A stretch of 26,748 nt of DNA. Origin: Clostridiales bacterium. Its GTDB lineage: Bacteria > Bacillota > Clostridia > Oscillospirales > Oscillospiraceae. Numbering within the stretch: position 1 is the first letter of the stretch; every line of letters begins with the position of its first letter. Positions 1-7,186 of this stretch are shown in pieces. The notes below the pieces were generated by a model, which made no database searches, had not been told where the DNA came from, and worked only from the letters and a program-made list of their open reading frames with translations. A program made the position numbers and the translations under genes. The stretch is from positions 46,626-73,373 of the forward strand of contig CABIYX010000014.1 of NCBI GenBank assembly GCA_902363045.1. Direction: 5' to 3'.

Positions 1-2838
1 CTTGCTGTCCGCCATGTGGAAGGTGTAGGTGGTCTCGGACCGCTTGGTGACCTTCAGGTCCTTGTTCTTGGCGTCGGTGACGGTCAGCTCGTCCAGCTCA
101 TAGCCCGCGTCGGGCTTCACGGTGACGGTGATGCGGGTGCCAGCGGAGGCCTCGTCCGCGCTGACGGTCACGGAGCCGTGTCCGTTGTCTTCGGTGATGA
201 TGGCGTAGGTGCGCTCGTTGTCGGAGGAACCGGAGGAAGAATCGCTGTTCTTCTTCCACACAGCGGTGAGATCCTGGAACACACTGGCCTTGACCGTCTG
301 ACCACCCTTGTACTGAGTGCCGTTCTCAGCCTCCCAATACAGGAAGGTGTAGCCCTCCTTGGTGGGGGTGGGCAGAGTGATCTCAAGGTTGGGGGGTTCC
401 TCGGTGGTGCTCACAGTACCGCCGCTCCCGGCGGCATCCAGAGCATCGTTGACATTGCTGTGGTAGGTGTAGATGCCGTTGCTGTCCTTGGCCTCAAATT
501 TCAAATTCGGATCCGCATACTTCGCCACCGACGAGGAGTAACTGCCGCCCTTTACAGTAGTCTCGGCTTCCGCAGGTGCCCCATTCTGATTGATGGAAAT
601 AATAGGCTTACCGACCGGTATGGTGAAGGTACCGCCCTCAATGGTCAGAACACCCTGATCGACCGTATTAGCACCGTTACTTCCGTTGACCAGTACAGAA
701 CCAGCGCTCTCCTGTACACTGAAAGAACCGCCCTTGATCGTGGCCTCATTCCAGTTCATCACTGCGGCCTGCTTGGTATTTTCAAAGGTGCCATCCACAA
801 TGGTCAGCTTGGCCCCGTCATCATTTTTTACTGTATTCAGGCCGCCGCTGAACGTACCGCCAGTGATCACCAGCTCCGGAATTGCATGGTTTATCCCTTT
901 GACATAACCGTTGCGTGGATTTTTATCGGTATAATTGTAATATCCATTTGCGATCATGCTGGAGAAACCGCCGCTCTGGCTTACAGTTACACCATTATTG
1001 ATAGTCATACTGCCGTGGTTCAGAATGTTATAATAGGAATTTTCTCCCGAAGTCTCTGGGTCTTTTCCAGTCTCCTGACTGCGGGTGTACTGCCCCCCGT
1101 TCAGCACTACGGTACCGTTGTTATAGATCGCGGCACGGGCATGGCTCGTGTTGTCTACTGTACCATCCCCCTGGATAGTCAGGGACGCACCATACTCCAC
1201 TGTGATCGTATCCTCTAAACTATTTTTGAGTGTCTTGCCGTTCAGGTCGAGGGTGATAGTCGTATTCACCGGGATGGTCACATCTTCAGTCACATTCTTG
1301 AGAAGCGTGACGGTGGCACCCTCCTTGGCTTCGGTGATAGCCGCTTTCAGAGAACGATACCCTTTGTTTCCAATGCTTGCTACGGAGCCATCAGAGGGGA
1401 CAACACTGCCAGTATCGTCCAGTTCACAGCCATCATCAAGATAGTCAGTCACATCAGACGAGAATGTACCACCGGAGATGGACACAAATTCTTTCACACC
1501 TTCCCACTTGCCCTCAATATTGCCTGTGTTGTTGAAGGTATATGCCTTGACGGCATCTACATTTTCACTGCTGGAGAAGGTACCTCCAGTAATACTCATG
1601 GTAGGAACTCCGCCGGGATAGTTGCGGTTAATAACGGAGATCGCGGCACCGTCCGCAATGGCTCCATCATTCTCCGTCTTCGGCTGAGGCTTACCCGTGG
1701 TAGTGATTGCGGTCTTGTCTCCCTTCACAGTCAAGCTGCCAGAGCACATCTGCACACCGGAATACTTAGCGTTGATCACAGAATCCTCAATCGCCACACT
1801 CCCGGAGGATGGGAAATAGATTCCATATCCATCAGGAACATTCAGGGTGGAGTCCTTGAGCGTAATCTTGTTTCCGGTATTGGTACCGTTTGTCACAATA
1901 CCATAGCTATTACCGGGAACATTCATGGTCACACGCTCCAGCACTAGTGTGGTATTATTATGCAGTGCAGTAACGCCACCCTCTGATAATACCTCCGCAT
2001 TGGCGGTCAGTGTGCCGTTTTGAATCGTAATGCCCGCGTTATCATAGTTGATCTCAATTATTTTGTCTGGATTCAGATAAGTAAATGTATTACCCCCCAA
2101 ATCCAGTACTCCTACCCGGTTACCAGAGCTTATAGACGCTTTTCCGCTATAATCATGCAGCATAGTGACCACACCATTGTGGGCCGCTTTGGCCGCATTA
2201 GCATACGAACTATAGATTCGCTCGATCCCGTCAGCGGCAGTGACCTTAAAGCCACCGTTTTTGATATAATCCCTAGAGTTCTCACTGTATACCAGATAGG
2301 CAGAAGATTTCAACTGGACAGCGTCGGTTCCGTCTCCGGTAACAGTCAGCGTCACACCTTCACCGATCTCGCCGGGAATCGGATAGTTGCTATCGCCTGT
2401 ACTGAACTGGACCGGCAGCGTCCCCTTGATCTCGCCGCCTTGGTCAGAGACAGAGTTGATGATTTTCATCGTGTTGTCAGTACCTTCTACAGGTTTCCAC
2501 CCATATTTGGTCCCCATACATACAACACCATTACTGCTTGTAACTGCTGTGCCGTCAATGTTATGACCATTGAGATCAAGTGTAATGCCGGAAACTTTTC
2601 TCGCAGTCTCTACACTTTTGGTCAGGGTCACATTTCTCAATAGGTCAACAGTTTCTCCGTTTTTAGCCGCACCCATGGCTTCTTTCAAAGTACCATAGTG
2701 CATGCCTTCAATAGCCGCTTCATGATTACAGGCTTCTCCGCCGAGACAATCGGTCATGCCCGCCGCCAGTGCTGTGGCAGGAAGTAACCCTACCAGCAGG
2801 CACAGACACATCAGGCTTGCCAATAGCCGCTTTTTCAC
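1..2838 (-). CDS. Secreted beta-helix / InlB-type repeat surface protein (3' end outside window)
   Basis: An open frame of 946 codons runs from a GTG at 2838 to the window edge without a stop, so the C-terminus is missing. The GTG is chosen because AAAGGAG lies 9 bases before it and the product opens with a signal peptide (KKRLLASLMCLCLLVGLLPA, then TALAAG). The body is Thr/Gly/Asn-rich. Three modules of the form 'xxAxxxGxxVxLLxNV...LDLNG' start near residues 45, 205 and 465, and a beta-strand motif like ITGGTFS, SISGGTFSS or TIEGGTFT recurs at least seven times. This is typical of right-handed beta-helix (pectate-lyase-like) surface proteins. Near the cut end are a Listeria-Bacteroides repeat (EGYTFLYWEAENG...LTAVWKK) and a divergent InlB B-repeat (GSVTVSADEASAGTRITVTV). 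An SLH or sortase anchor would be expected beyond the window. It is probably a cell-surface adhesin or glycan-binding protein; the ligand is unknown. AT content is higher than in the right half of the window. Confidence 0.85.
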   Translation of the reverse strand, partial: MKKRLLASLMCLCLLVGLLPATALAAGMTDCLGGEACNHEAAIEGMHYGTLKEAMGAAKNGETVDLLRNVTLTKSVETARKVSGITLDLNGHNIDGTAVTSSNGVVCMGTKYGWKPVEGTDNTMKIINSVSDQGGEIKGTLPVQFSTGDSNYPIPGEIGEGVTLTVTGDGTDAVQLKSSAYLVYSENSRDYIKNGGFKVTAADGIERIYSSYANAAKAAHNGVVTMLHDYSGKASISSGNRVGVLDLGGNTFTYLNPDKIIEINYDNAGITIQNGTLTANAEVLSEGGVTALHNNTTLVLERVTMNVPGNSYGIVTNGTNTGNKITLKDSTLNVPDGYGIYFPSSGSVAIEDSVINAKYSGVQMCSGSLTVKGDKTAITTTGKPQPKTENDGAIADGAAISVINRNYPGGVPTMSITGGTFSSSENVDAVKAYTFNNTGNIEGKWEGVKEFVSISGGTFSSDVTDYLDDGCELDDTGSVVPSDGSVASIGNKGYRSLKAAITEAKEGATVTLLKNVTEDVTIPVNTTITLDLNGKTLKNSLEDTITVEYGASLTIQGDGTVDNTSHARAAIYNNGTVVLNGGQYTRSQETGKDPETSGENSYYNILNHGSMTINNGVTVSQSGGFSSMIANGYYNYTDKNPRNGYVKGINHAIPELVITGGTFSGGLNTVKNDDGAKLTIVDGTFENTKQAAVMNWNEATIKGGSFSVQESAGSVLVNGSNGANTVDQGVLTIEGGTFTIPVGKPIISINQNGAPAEAETTVKGGSYSSSVAKYADPNLKFEAKDSNGIYTYHSNVNDALDAAGSGGTVSTTEEPPNLEITLPTPTKEGYTFLYWEAENGTQYKGGQTVKASVFQDLTAVWKKNSDSSSGSSDNERTYAIITEDNGHGSVTVSADEASAGTRITVTVKPDAGYELDELTVTDAKNKDLKVTKRSETTYTFHMADSK

Positions 2839-2895
2839 TTCTAGACACTCCTTTACATCATTTGATTTGGTCCGCCAGCCAGTCCACAAAGGCTT

Positions 2896-2935
2896 GTCTC
2901 TCTCCTGAATGGAGAGAGACAGCCCCATGGGGCTG
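2896..2935 (-). promoter_or_regulatory. Tandem hairpins in the surface protein leader
   Basis: Two adjacent perfect inverted repeats lie between the +1 repeat and the ribosome binding site. One is a 16-bp palindrome CAGCCCCATGGGGCTG (2920-2935). The other is a hairpin of GTCTCTCTCC / GGAGAGAGAC with a 5-base loop (2896-2920). Neither has a downstream T-run, so they are not simple terminators. Confidence 0.55.
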
Positions 2936-2943
2936 TGTTCCAG

Positions 2944-2971
2944 ATAGAACAAAATATGAATTTTGTTCTAT
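2944..2971 (-). promoter_or_regulatory. 12-bp perfect inverted repeat at the predicted transcription start
   Basis: ATAGAACAAAAT and ATTTTGTTCTAT are separated by 4 bases. The repeat begins just past the -10 box, so it covers the predicted +1 site. This fits a repressor operator or a 5'-terminal mRNA hairpin. Confidence 0.6.
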
Positions 2972-2976
2972 GTTCA

Positions 2977-3005
2977 AATGTAGCACACTCAGCCAATATT
3001 TTCAA
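2977..3005 (-). promoter_or_regulatory. Promoter of the surface protein gene
   Basis: On the minus strand TTGAAA (3000-3005) is followed after 17 bases by TACATT (2977-2982), a good sigma-A type match. Transcription would start near 2970, giving a leader of about 130 bases. Confidence 0.7.
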
Positions 3006-3099
3006 GTAAAACCATCATTTTTCTCCCGTCTTTTTCATGTTCTCCCAGCGGAGGCGCGCCTGAGCGCCCAGAATCTAAGTTTCTGCGGGGAAAACCGGC

Positions 3100-3119
3100 G
3101 GGAGGGGCAAGCCCCTCCC
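3100..3119. repeat. GC-rich palindrome (REP-like)
   Basis: GGGAGGGGC-AA-GCCCCTCCC is a perfect 9-bp-arm palindrome in non-coding sequence. Such GGGGC/GCCCC palindromes recall dispersed repeats of related genomes; a copy count in the host genome would confirm this. The rest of 3006-3140 holds no recognisable gene. Confidence 0.4.
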
Positions 3120-3140
3120 CTACGGCACAAAGTGCAGTAA

Positions 3141-3175
3141 AACGCCGCTGTCTGCGATTTGCAGACAGCGGCGTT
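3141..3175 (-). terminator. Strong hairpin terminator outside the element boundary
   Basis: AACGCCGCTGTCTGC and its exact complement flank a 5-base loop, giving 15 paired bases. On the minus strand the arm runs into TTTTAC. It lies 105 bases from the left 17-bp repeat. It is either the original groESL terminator, now 9.3 kb from groEL, or the terminator of an older related element. Confidence 0.6.
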
Positions 3176-3208
3176 CATACATAATCAGGCGATTTTCTTT
3201 TGCAATTG

Positions 3209-3227
3209 TCGTAAGTTTATCGTAAAT
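3209..3227. repeat. Integrase arm-type repeats outside the left boundary (relic)
   Basis: GTCGTAAGTTTATCGTAAAT resembles the GGCGTAAGTTTGGCGTAAAT block inside the right end of the element at 12512-12531. It starts about 70 bases from the core repeat, against 69 bases at the right end. Being outside the present element, it looks like the arm region of an earlier related insertion. Confidence 0.5.
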
Positions 3228-3279
3228 TTACGGTTGCACTTCCATCAATTGCTTGTGTCCCAATGGATTCAGACGATTG

Positions 3280-3296
3280 CTTAGTACATGCCGCCC
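3280..3296. repeat. Attachment site, integrase-proximal copy of the 17-bp core
   Basis: The sequence is identical to the end of groEL, reading G-G-M-Y-stop on the minus strand, but is not attached to a groEL body. Identity stops exactly at both edges (G/T outside on the left, T/A on the right). This is the displaced junction copy. Confidence 0.85.
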
Positions 3297-3414
3297 TTCA
3301 AAACCGCAACTTTTTGAAGCAAAACGAATATAACGGAAAACGCAGATTTTCATAGAGTTATCAAGGCTTTGAACCCGTTTTTGACGCTTCCTTGATTTTG
3401 ATGAAATTCACACA

Positions 3415-3470
3415 TTTCTACGCAAATCTACGCCACTTGACAGGGAATTGGCGTAAGTTGTGGCGTAAGC
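3415..3470. repeat. Integrase arm-binding-type repeats, left end
   Basis: Two direct copies of GGCGTAAG (3450-3457, 3462-3469) and two inverted-orientation copies of the TACGC motif (3418-3434, as CTACGCAAATCTACGCC) sit between the core repeat and the end of int. The same GGCGTAAGT motif occurs three times at the right end, as expected for arm-type sites of a Tn916-like integrase. Confidence 0.6.
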
Positions 3471-3493
3471 CAACCAACTTCGTACAATGAAAA

Positions 3494-4648
3494 TTACAGG
3501 CTGCTGGCGATCTGTTCAAAGGCTCTCTCGACGGAATCAAAGCTGCTGTGCGTGTAGACGTCCAGCGTCACGCTGGCGTTGGAATGTCCCATCAGATATT
3601 GCAGGCTTTTCACATCAAGTCCTGCCTGCTGAACGTTGGTGCAGAAGGTATGCCGCAGCACATGGGGCGTGATCCGAGGGACAGGCTTGCCGTATGCCTT
3701 TTCAAATCGCGCTTGCAGACCCCGCATATAGTTCTCCAAGTGCATCGCGACCTTCGGCATCCCGGACTTGTCCAGAAAGAGAAAACCGCTGTGACCGTCC
3801 ACCAGCAATTCCACCTTCGGGGCGGTTCTGGCTTTCACCACCCGCATCAGCGCCATGTAAACCGCGTCCGTCATGGGGACGTTTCGGATGCCGCTTTTGG
3901 TTTTGGGCGGCGTGACGAAATAGGGCTTCTCCGCCGTCCGGCATAGCTGCCGCCGAACGTGAATACAGCGTCGGTCGAAGTCAATATCTGCCCGTGTCAG
4001 ACCGTACAGCTCGCTCACACGCAAGCCGGTTCCCAGCAGAATCACAATGTCATCATAGTAATTCCCGCCGCAGTCCTGCACGAATTGCAGATACTTCTCC
4101 TGCTGCTCCTTGGTCAGCGCATCGCGTACATAGGCATCCTTCGGCACCACATCAGACAGCTTGAACTTGAACGGGTTCTTGCGGATGATGTCATCATCCA
4201 CCGCCATTTCAAATGCCGGTCTGACAACGCTTTGCAGCACACCGATGGTGTTTTGCTTGATGCCGCTGTCGTGCAGAAACACGAACCAGCCCTTTGCGTC
4301 GGAGAGCTTTACGGTTTTGATCGGCTTCTGTCCGAATGGGTCGGCGTGAATCCGTTTGACCGCAGAGCCATAAGACCGCAGCGAATTTTGCTTCAAGCCC
4401 CGTTTTAGATTCATGTAGCGATCAACCAGCTCCGCCACGGTCATTTCTCCCGCAGCATAGTCGATGCCGTCCGCCATGTCGCGCCGCAGCTCGTCCTCTT
4501 TCTTCCGCAACTCTGTCAGGGATTTGGCGTAAATACAACGCCGTTTCTTGTGTATATCGGTATAACGATAGTCATAAGTGCCGTTTGCTCTTTGGCTTTC
4601 GCCGTCCTTCAAAACACGACCTTTGCTATCTTTGCGCTTTTCAGACAA
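3494..4648 (-). CDS. int: Tyrosine recombinase / integrase (Tn916 Int family)
   Basis: A 384-residue site-specific tyrosine recombinase. The N-terminal ~60 residues (GTYDYRYTDIHKKRRCIYAK) form the arm-binding domain, residues 68-165 the SAM-like core-binding domain, and residues 175-384 the catalytic domain. Catalytic residues are all visible: R210 in GTGLRVSEL, K251 in PPKTKSGIRN, H329 and R332 in HVLRHTF, H355 in MGHSN, and nucleophile Y365 in DVYTH. The start is a TTG with AAAGGAG 8 bases upstream. It lies last before the left attachment site, which is normal for integrases. It is inferred to recombine the 17-bp groEL core. Full length, no sign of decay. Confidence 0.95.
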   Translation of the reverse strand: MSEKRKDSKGRVLKDGESQRANGTYDYRYTDIHKKRRCIYAKSLTELRKKEDELRRDMADGIDYAAGEMTVAELVDRYMNLKRGLKQNSLRSYGSAVKRIHADPFGQKPIKTVKLSDAKGWFVFLHDSGIKQNTIGVLQSVVRPAFEMAVDDDIIRKNPFKFKLSDVVPKDAYVRDALTKEQQEKYLQFVQDCGGNYYDDIVILLGTGLRVSELYGLTRADIDFDRRCIHVRRQLCRTAEKPYFVTPPKTKSGIRNVPMTDAVYMALMRVVKARTAPKVELLVDGHSGFLFLDKSGMPKVAMHLENYMRGLQARFEKAYGKPVPRITPHVLRHTFCTNVQQAGLDVKSLQYLMGHSNASVTLDVYTHSSFDSVERAFEQIASSL

Positions 4649-4792
4649 TTCAGAAACTCCTTTCCGTGAAAAGCGCTATTATAGGGATTGATACAAGTAT
4701 ATCATACCGAATATGCGATTTCCACTGATATTGAACAGGAACAGACAACTTTTTCAAAGTGTCGCTGTGTCATAGATTTTCACATCACTTCT

Positions 4793-4987
4793 TCAAATAG
4801 AATACGCCTGCTCGATGAACTGATCGAACAGGCGGCGTTTAATCAGGCGCTTGTTGCCCACCCAGAGGACAAATTTGCACCGGTCCTCGTTGGTGATCTC
4901 GCGCAGTTTGTTGATACCAATGCCGGAGTAAGCCGCAGCCTCCTCCAAGCTCAGATTGCTCTTTTCCCAAATCGGGATTTCCTTCAT
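4793..4987 (-). CDS. xis: Excisionase (Tn916 Xis-like)
   Basis: A 64-residue protein starting MKEIPIWEKSNLSLEEAAAY and ending FDQFIEQAYSI. A winged-helix DNA-binding fold is suggested by LSLEEAAAYSGIGINKLREI, followed by the basic NKRLIKRRLF strand. Size and sequence style match Tn916 Xis, which bends DNA at the element ends and steers integrase toward excision. The ATG at 4985-4987 is preceded by AAGGAGGG. A longer frame runs upstream, but that extension has no protein-like character. It sits directly upstream of int in the same direction, with 144 non-coding bases between. Confidence 0.85.
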   Translation of the reverse strand: MKEIPIWEKSNLSLEEAAAYSGIGINKLREITNEDRCKFVLWVGNKRLIKRRLFDQFIEQAYSI

Positions 4988-5226
4988 AGGCAGTTTACCC
5001 TCCTTATAAAAATAGCCAGACAGGGCGAGGCGGCAACGAAGTCCGGCAACGGACTTCCAAAAACCTCGAAACATACCCGGTCTGACGGTTGATTTACGAT
5101 TTTCTTTTTCTTCTATTTTTCTGTTGTTTTGGTTGTCAAAGGTAGAAAAACCTGACAGGACAAGGATTTCTCCGGCAACCAGCCCGGCAACGGGACAGCA
5201 ACAGGCTTTGCAACAAACCGTGCCTT
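4988..5226 (-). promoter_or_regulatory. xis leader with paired CGGCAAC heptamers
   Basis: A non-coding gap between the ATPase gene and xis. The heptamer CGGCAAC occurs four times in two pairs: 5031/5044 and 5173/5185, with 12-13 base centre spacing inside each pair. A TTGACA (minus strand, near 5140) may be part of the xis promoter, but its -10 partner is weak. The pairing suggests binding sites for an element regulator or Xis. Confidence 0.4.
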
Positions 5227-6624
5227 TCAGAACGGCATCTCGATCTGCTCCGTGATCTCCACAAAGCCGTCCGGGATTTCTGCGGCATGGTTGCCGTTGT
5301 CGGTTGCAGCTCTTTCGCGCTCCCAGCCCTTTTGCCTGCCGTATCCGGCAAAGCTGCGGGGATTGGAGAAATACGTCCAGCCAGTCACACACTGGTTCAT
5401 AATCTCGTTGATCTCGCGGATTTCCCATTGCTTCGGCTCGTCAAAAGCATGGTTCAGCGCCTCCTTGTAAAGCTGCTTGGAACAGACGGTATCGCCCGTG
5501 TAGCTGTCCAGAAACGCCTGAATCATGCCCGCTTTCGTGTCCTCCGGCATGAAGTCCTTCTGATGTTCCTTGAGATAACGTACCATTTCCGGGCTGAACG
5601 TCAGCTTCCAGCCGCCTGCCCGGTAGATGGTCATTGCCTCCGCCCACACCTGCTGCAAGTAGGCTCTGGATGCGGCTTCATCCTCCAAAATGTGAACCTC
5701 TGCCTGTTCCGGGCAGACCTGCACCGGCAAAAAGCGACGATTACCGGAGCGGTCGAGGGGCAGGAAGTCCATTGCGTTTGACGTACCGCCGAACACGCAT
5801 TGCCGCAATCGATCTGCCGGATGGGTTTCATACGGGATTTTGTAGACCTCCTTCTGGCGGCTCAGAAACGACTTGATTTCCTCAATGCTTTTAGCATTGG
5901 CGGTGGCGATCATTTCAGACATCTCGATGATCCAGTGACCTTGCAGCTTGCGGTATACATTTTCATCGTCCAGCTTCCGCAGATCGTCGGAAAACCACTC
6001 ATCCTTGCCTGCCAGTAGGCGAAAGAAAGTGGACTTTCCTGCGCCCTGACCGCCCACCAGACAGAGCATAACCTCAAATTTGCAGCCGGGATGAAATGCC
6101 CGGTGAATCGCGCCCAACAGGAACAGCCGCAGCGCCTGAAAGGTGTACTCGTCTGCTTCCGCGCCGAGAAAGTGGTGCAGACAGTAGCGGATACGTTCTG
6201 TTCCGTCCCATGCAAGACTGTTCAGATAGTCCCGAACCGGGTGATAGCTGTTCTGATGGGCAGCGAGATCGGCGGCATCTATGATTTTCTTCTCACTTGT
6301 CAGGTCGTAATTCTCTTCCAGATACAGACGGATGAACTTCATATCCGTGTCGGTCATGGAGGTGCCGGGGCTTCGGTCGTAGCCGATGGGCTTCACAATG
6401 TCGGTGCGGTCGGTCAGCAGATTGTAGGCGATCGCGCCGGAGAGCAGCGGATCGTGCTGAAACACCGTCAGGCAATTCTTGATACTGTTGCGGACGCCGC
6501 CTTTTTCCGTGGTGTCCAGCATGGCTTTTACTTCTTCAATGCTCATCGGCGGCGCTATACTGCCAGCCTGAATTTTGAGCTGCTGCCTCATCTGCGGCGG
6601 CAAGCTCTGCCATTCGCTGCTCAA
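5227..6624 (-). CDS. VapE/VirE-family AAA+ ATPase (replication helicase-like)
   Basis: A 465-residue protein of the virulence-associated E family, found in phage-like islands and integrative elements next to primase-like genes and thought to act as a replicative helicase or origin melter. Walker A is GGQGAGKST at 191-199, and the Walker B-like segment is HWIIEMSEM near 230-238. Upstream, residues 100-150 (LEENYDLTSEKKIIDAADLAA...YLNSLAWDGTERI) are typical of the family. The best ribosome site (AGGAAGTGAGGAAAC) points to a TTG start at 6624, which overlaps the upstream primase gene by 89 bases. An ATG at 6546 would give an 11-base overlap but has no clear Shine-Dalgarno. Translational coupling is likely either way. 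Confidence 0.85.
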   Translation of the reverse strand: MSSEWQSLPPQMRQQLKIQAGSIAPPMSIEEVKAMLDTTEKGGVRNSIKNCLTVFQHDPLLSGAIAYNLLTDRTDIVKPIGYDRSPGTSMTDTDMKFIRLYLEENYDLTSEKKIIDAADLAAHQNSYHPVRDYLNSLAWDGTERIRYCLHHFLGAEADEYTFQALRLFLLGAIHRAFHPGCKFEVMLCLVGGQGAGKSTFFRLLAGKDEWFSDDLRKLDDENVYRKLQGHWIIEMSEMIATANAKSIEEIKSFLSRQKEVYKIPYETHPADRLRQCVFGGTSNAMDFLPLDRSGNRRFLPVQVCPEQAEVHILEDEAASRAYLQQVWAEAMTIYRAGGWKLTFSPEMVRYLKEHQKDFMPEDTKAGMIQAFLDSYTGDTVCSKQLYKEALNHAFDEPKQWEIREINEIMNQCVTGWTYFSNPRSFAGYGRQKGWERERAATDNGNHAAEIPDGFVEITEQIEMPF

Positions 6625-7171
6625 GTTTCCTCACTTCCTCTCCATATTCGATCACAACGGATGCCCGCGCCTGCATATCCCCGCCCAACAGCTCGTCCAG
6701 CAGATATGCAATCAACGAGAGCTTCTGTAATGCTTCTACAAAGTGCGGATGATAGCCGTCCTCCGGCGTCTGCGGGGCATAATCCTCCTTCCAGCGGCAT
6801 AACAGCCGGTAATAGTCCAACAGCACACGGAAGCAGTATCGTTCCATGTGCTGATAATTCTGTTCGTCGGTATTTTGTTGTCGCGGCTTGCTCGTCTTGC
6901 CCGCGCCATCCTCATACGGAATAGCAAAATCCTGTGCCAACAAAGTTGCCGCCTCTTTGCTGCCGATCCCGCGAAGCCGGGAAACGAAGTCGATCACATC
7001 CCCGGTAGCACCGCAGCCGAAGCAGTAATATCGGCGATCCAGCTTCATGCTGGGTGTACTGTCATCGTGGAACGGGCAGCGGCACATTCCGTTTCGCCCC
7101 ACCCGGATGCCGTATCGCTCCGCAGCCTGCCAGGTGGTCACAGTCTGCTTGACGACTTCAAAGATACTCAA
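6536..7171 (-). CDS. CHC2 zinc-finger primase-like protein
   Basis: A 211-residue protein with a DnaG-type CHC2 zinc finger at the N-terminus: C32-P-F-H35 and C50-F-G-C53-G, followed by GDVIDFVSRLRG. The TOPRIM catalytic domain of full primases is absent. The rest is helical with an acidic/Ala-rich tail (residues 110-211). Such truncated primases are commonly paired with VapE ATPases in mobile elements, and here the two genes overlap. Inferred role: DNA binding and priming, or loading, on the excised circle. It follows the relaxase gene by 15 bases in the same direction, with GGAGGG upstream of the ATG. Confidence 0.8.
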   Translation of the reverse strand: MSIFEVVKQTVTTWQAAERYGIRVGRNGMCRCPFHDDSTPSMKLDRRYYCFGCGATGDVIDFVSRLRGIGSKEAATLLAQDFAIPYEDGAGKTSKPRQQNTDEQNYQHMERYCFRVLLDYYRLLCRWKEDYAPQTPEDGYHPHFVEALQKLSLIAYLLDELLGGDMQARASVVIEYGEEVRKLEQRMAELAAADEAAAQNSGWQYSAADEH

Positions 7172-7186
7172 TAGGCAATGCCCTCC

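Noticed and set aside
16..1218. Long plus-strand reading frame of about 400 residues
   Set aside because: It is antisense to the beta-helix surface protein, whose frame has a signal peptide, repeats and ribosome site; the plus-strand product is low-complexity.
3280..3296. Truncated groEL pseudogene at the left end
   Set aside because: Only the 17-bp core is shared; no further groEL sequence exists, so it is an attachment site rather than a gene fragment.
4988..5428. N-terminal extension of xis to 211 residues
   Set aside because: The extension overlaps the ATPase gene end and is compositionally unlike a protein; AAGGAGGG marks the internal ATG at 4987.
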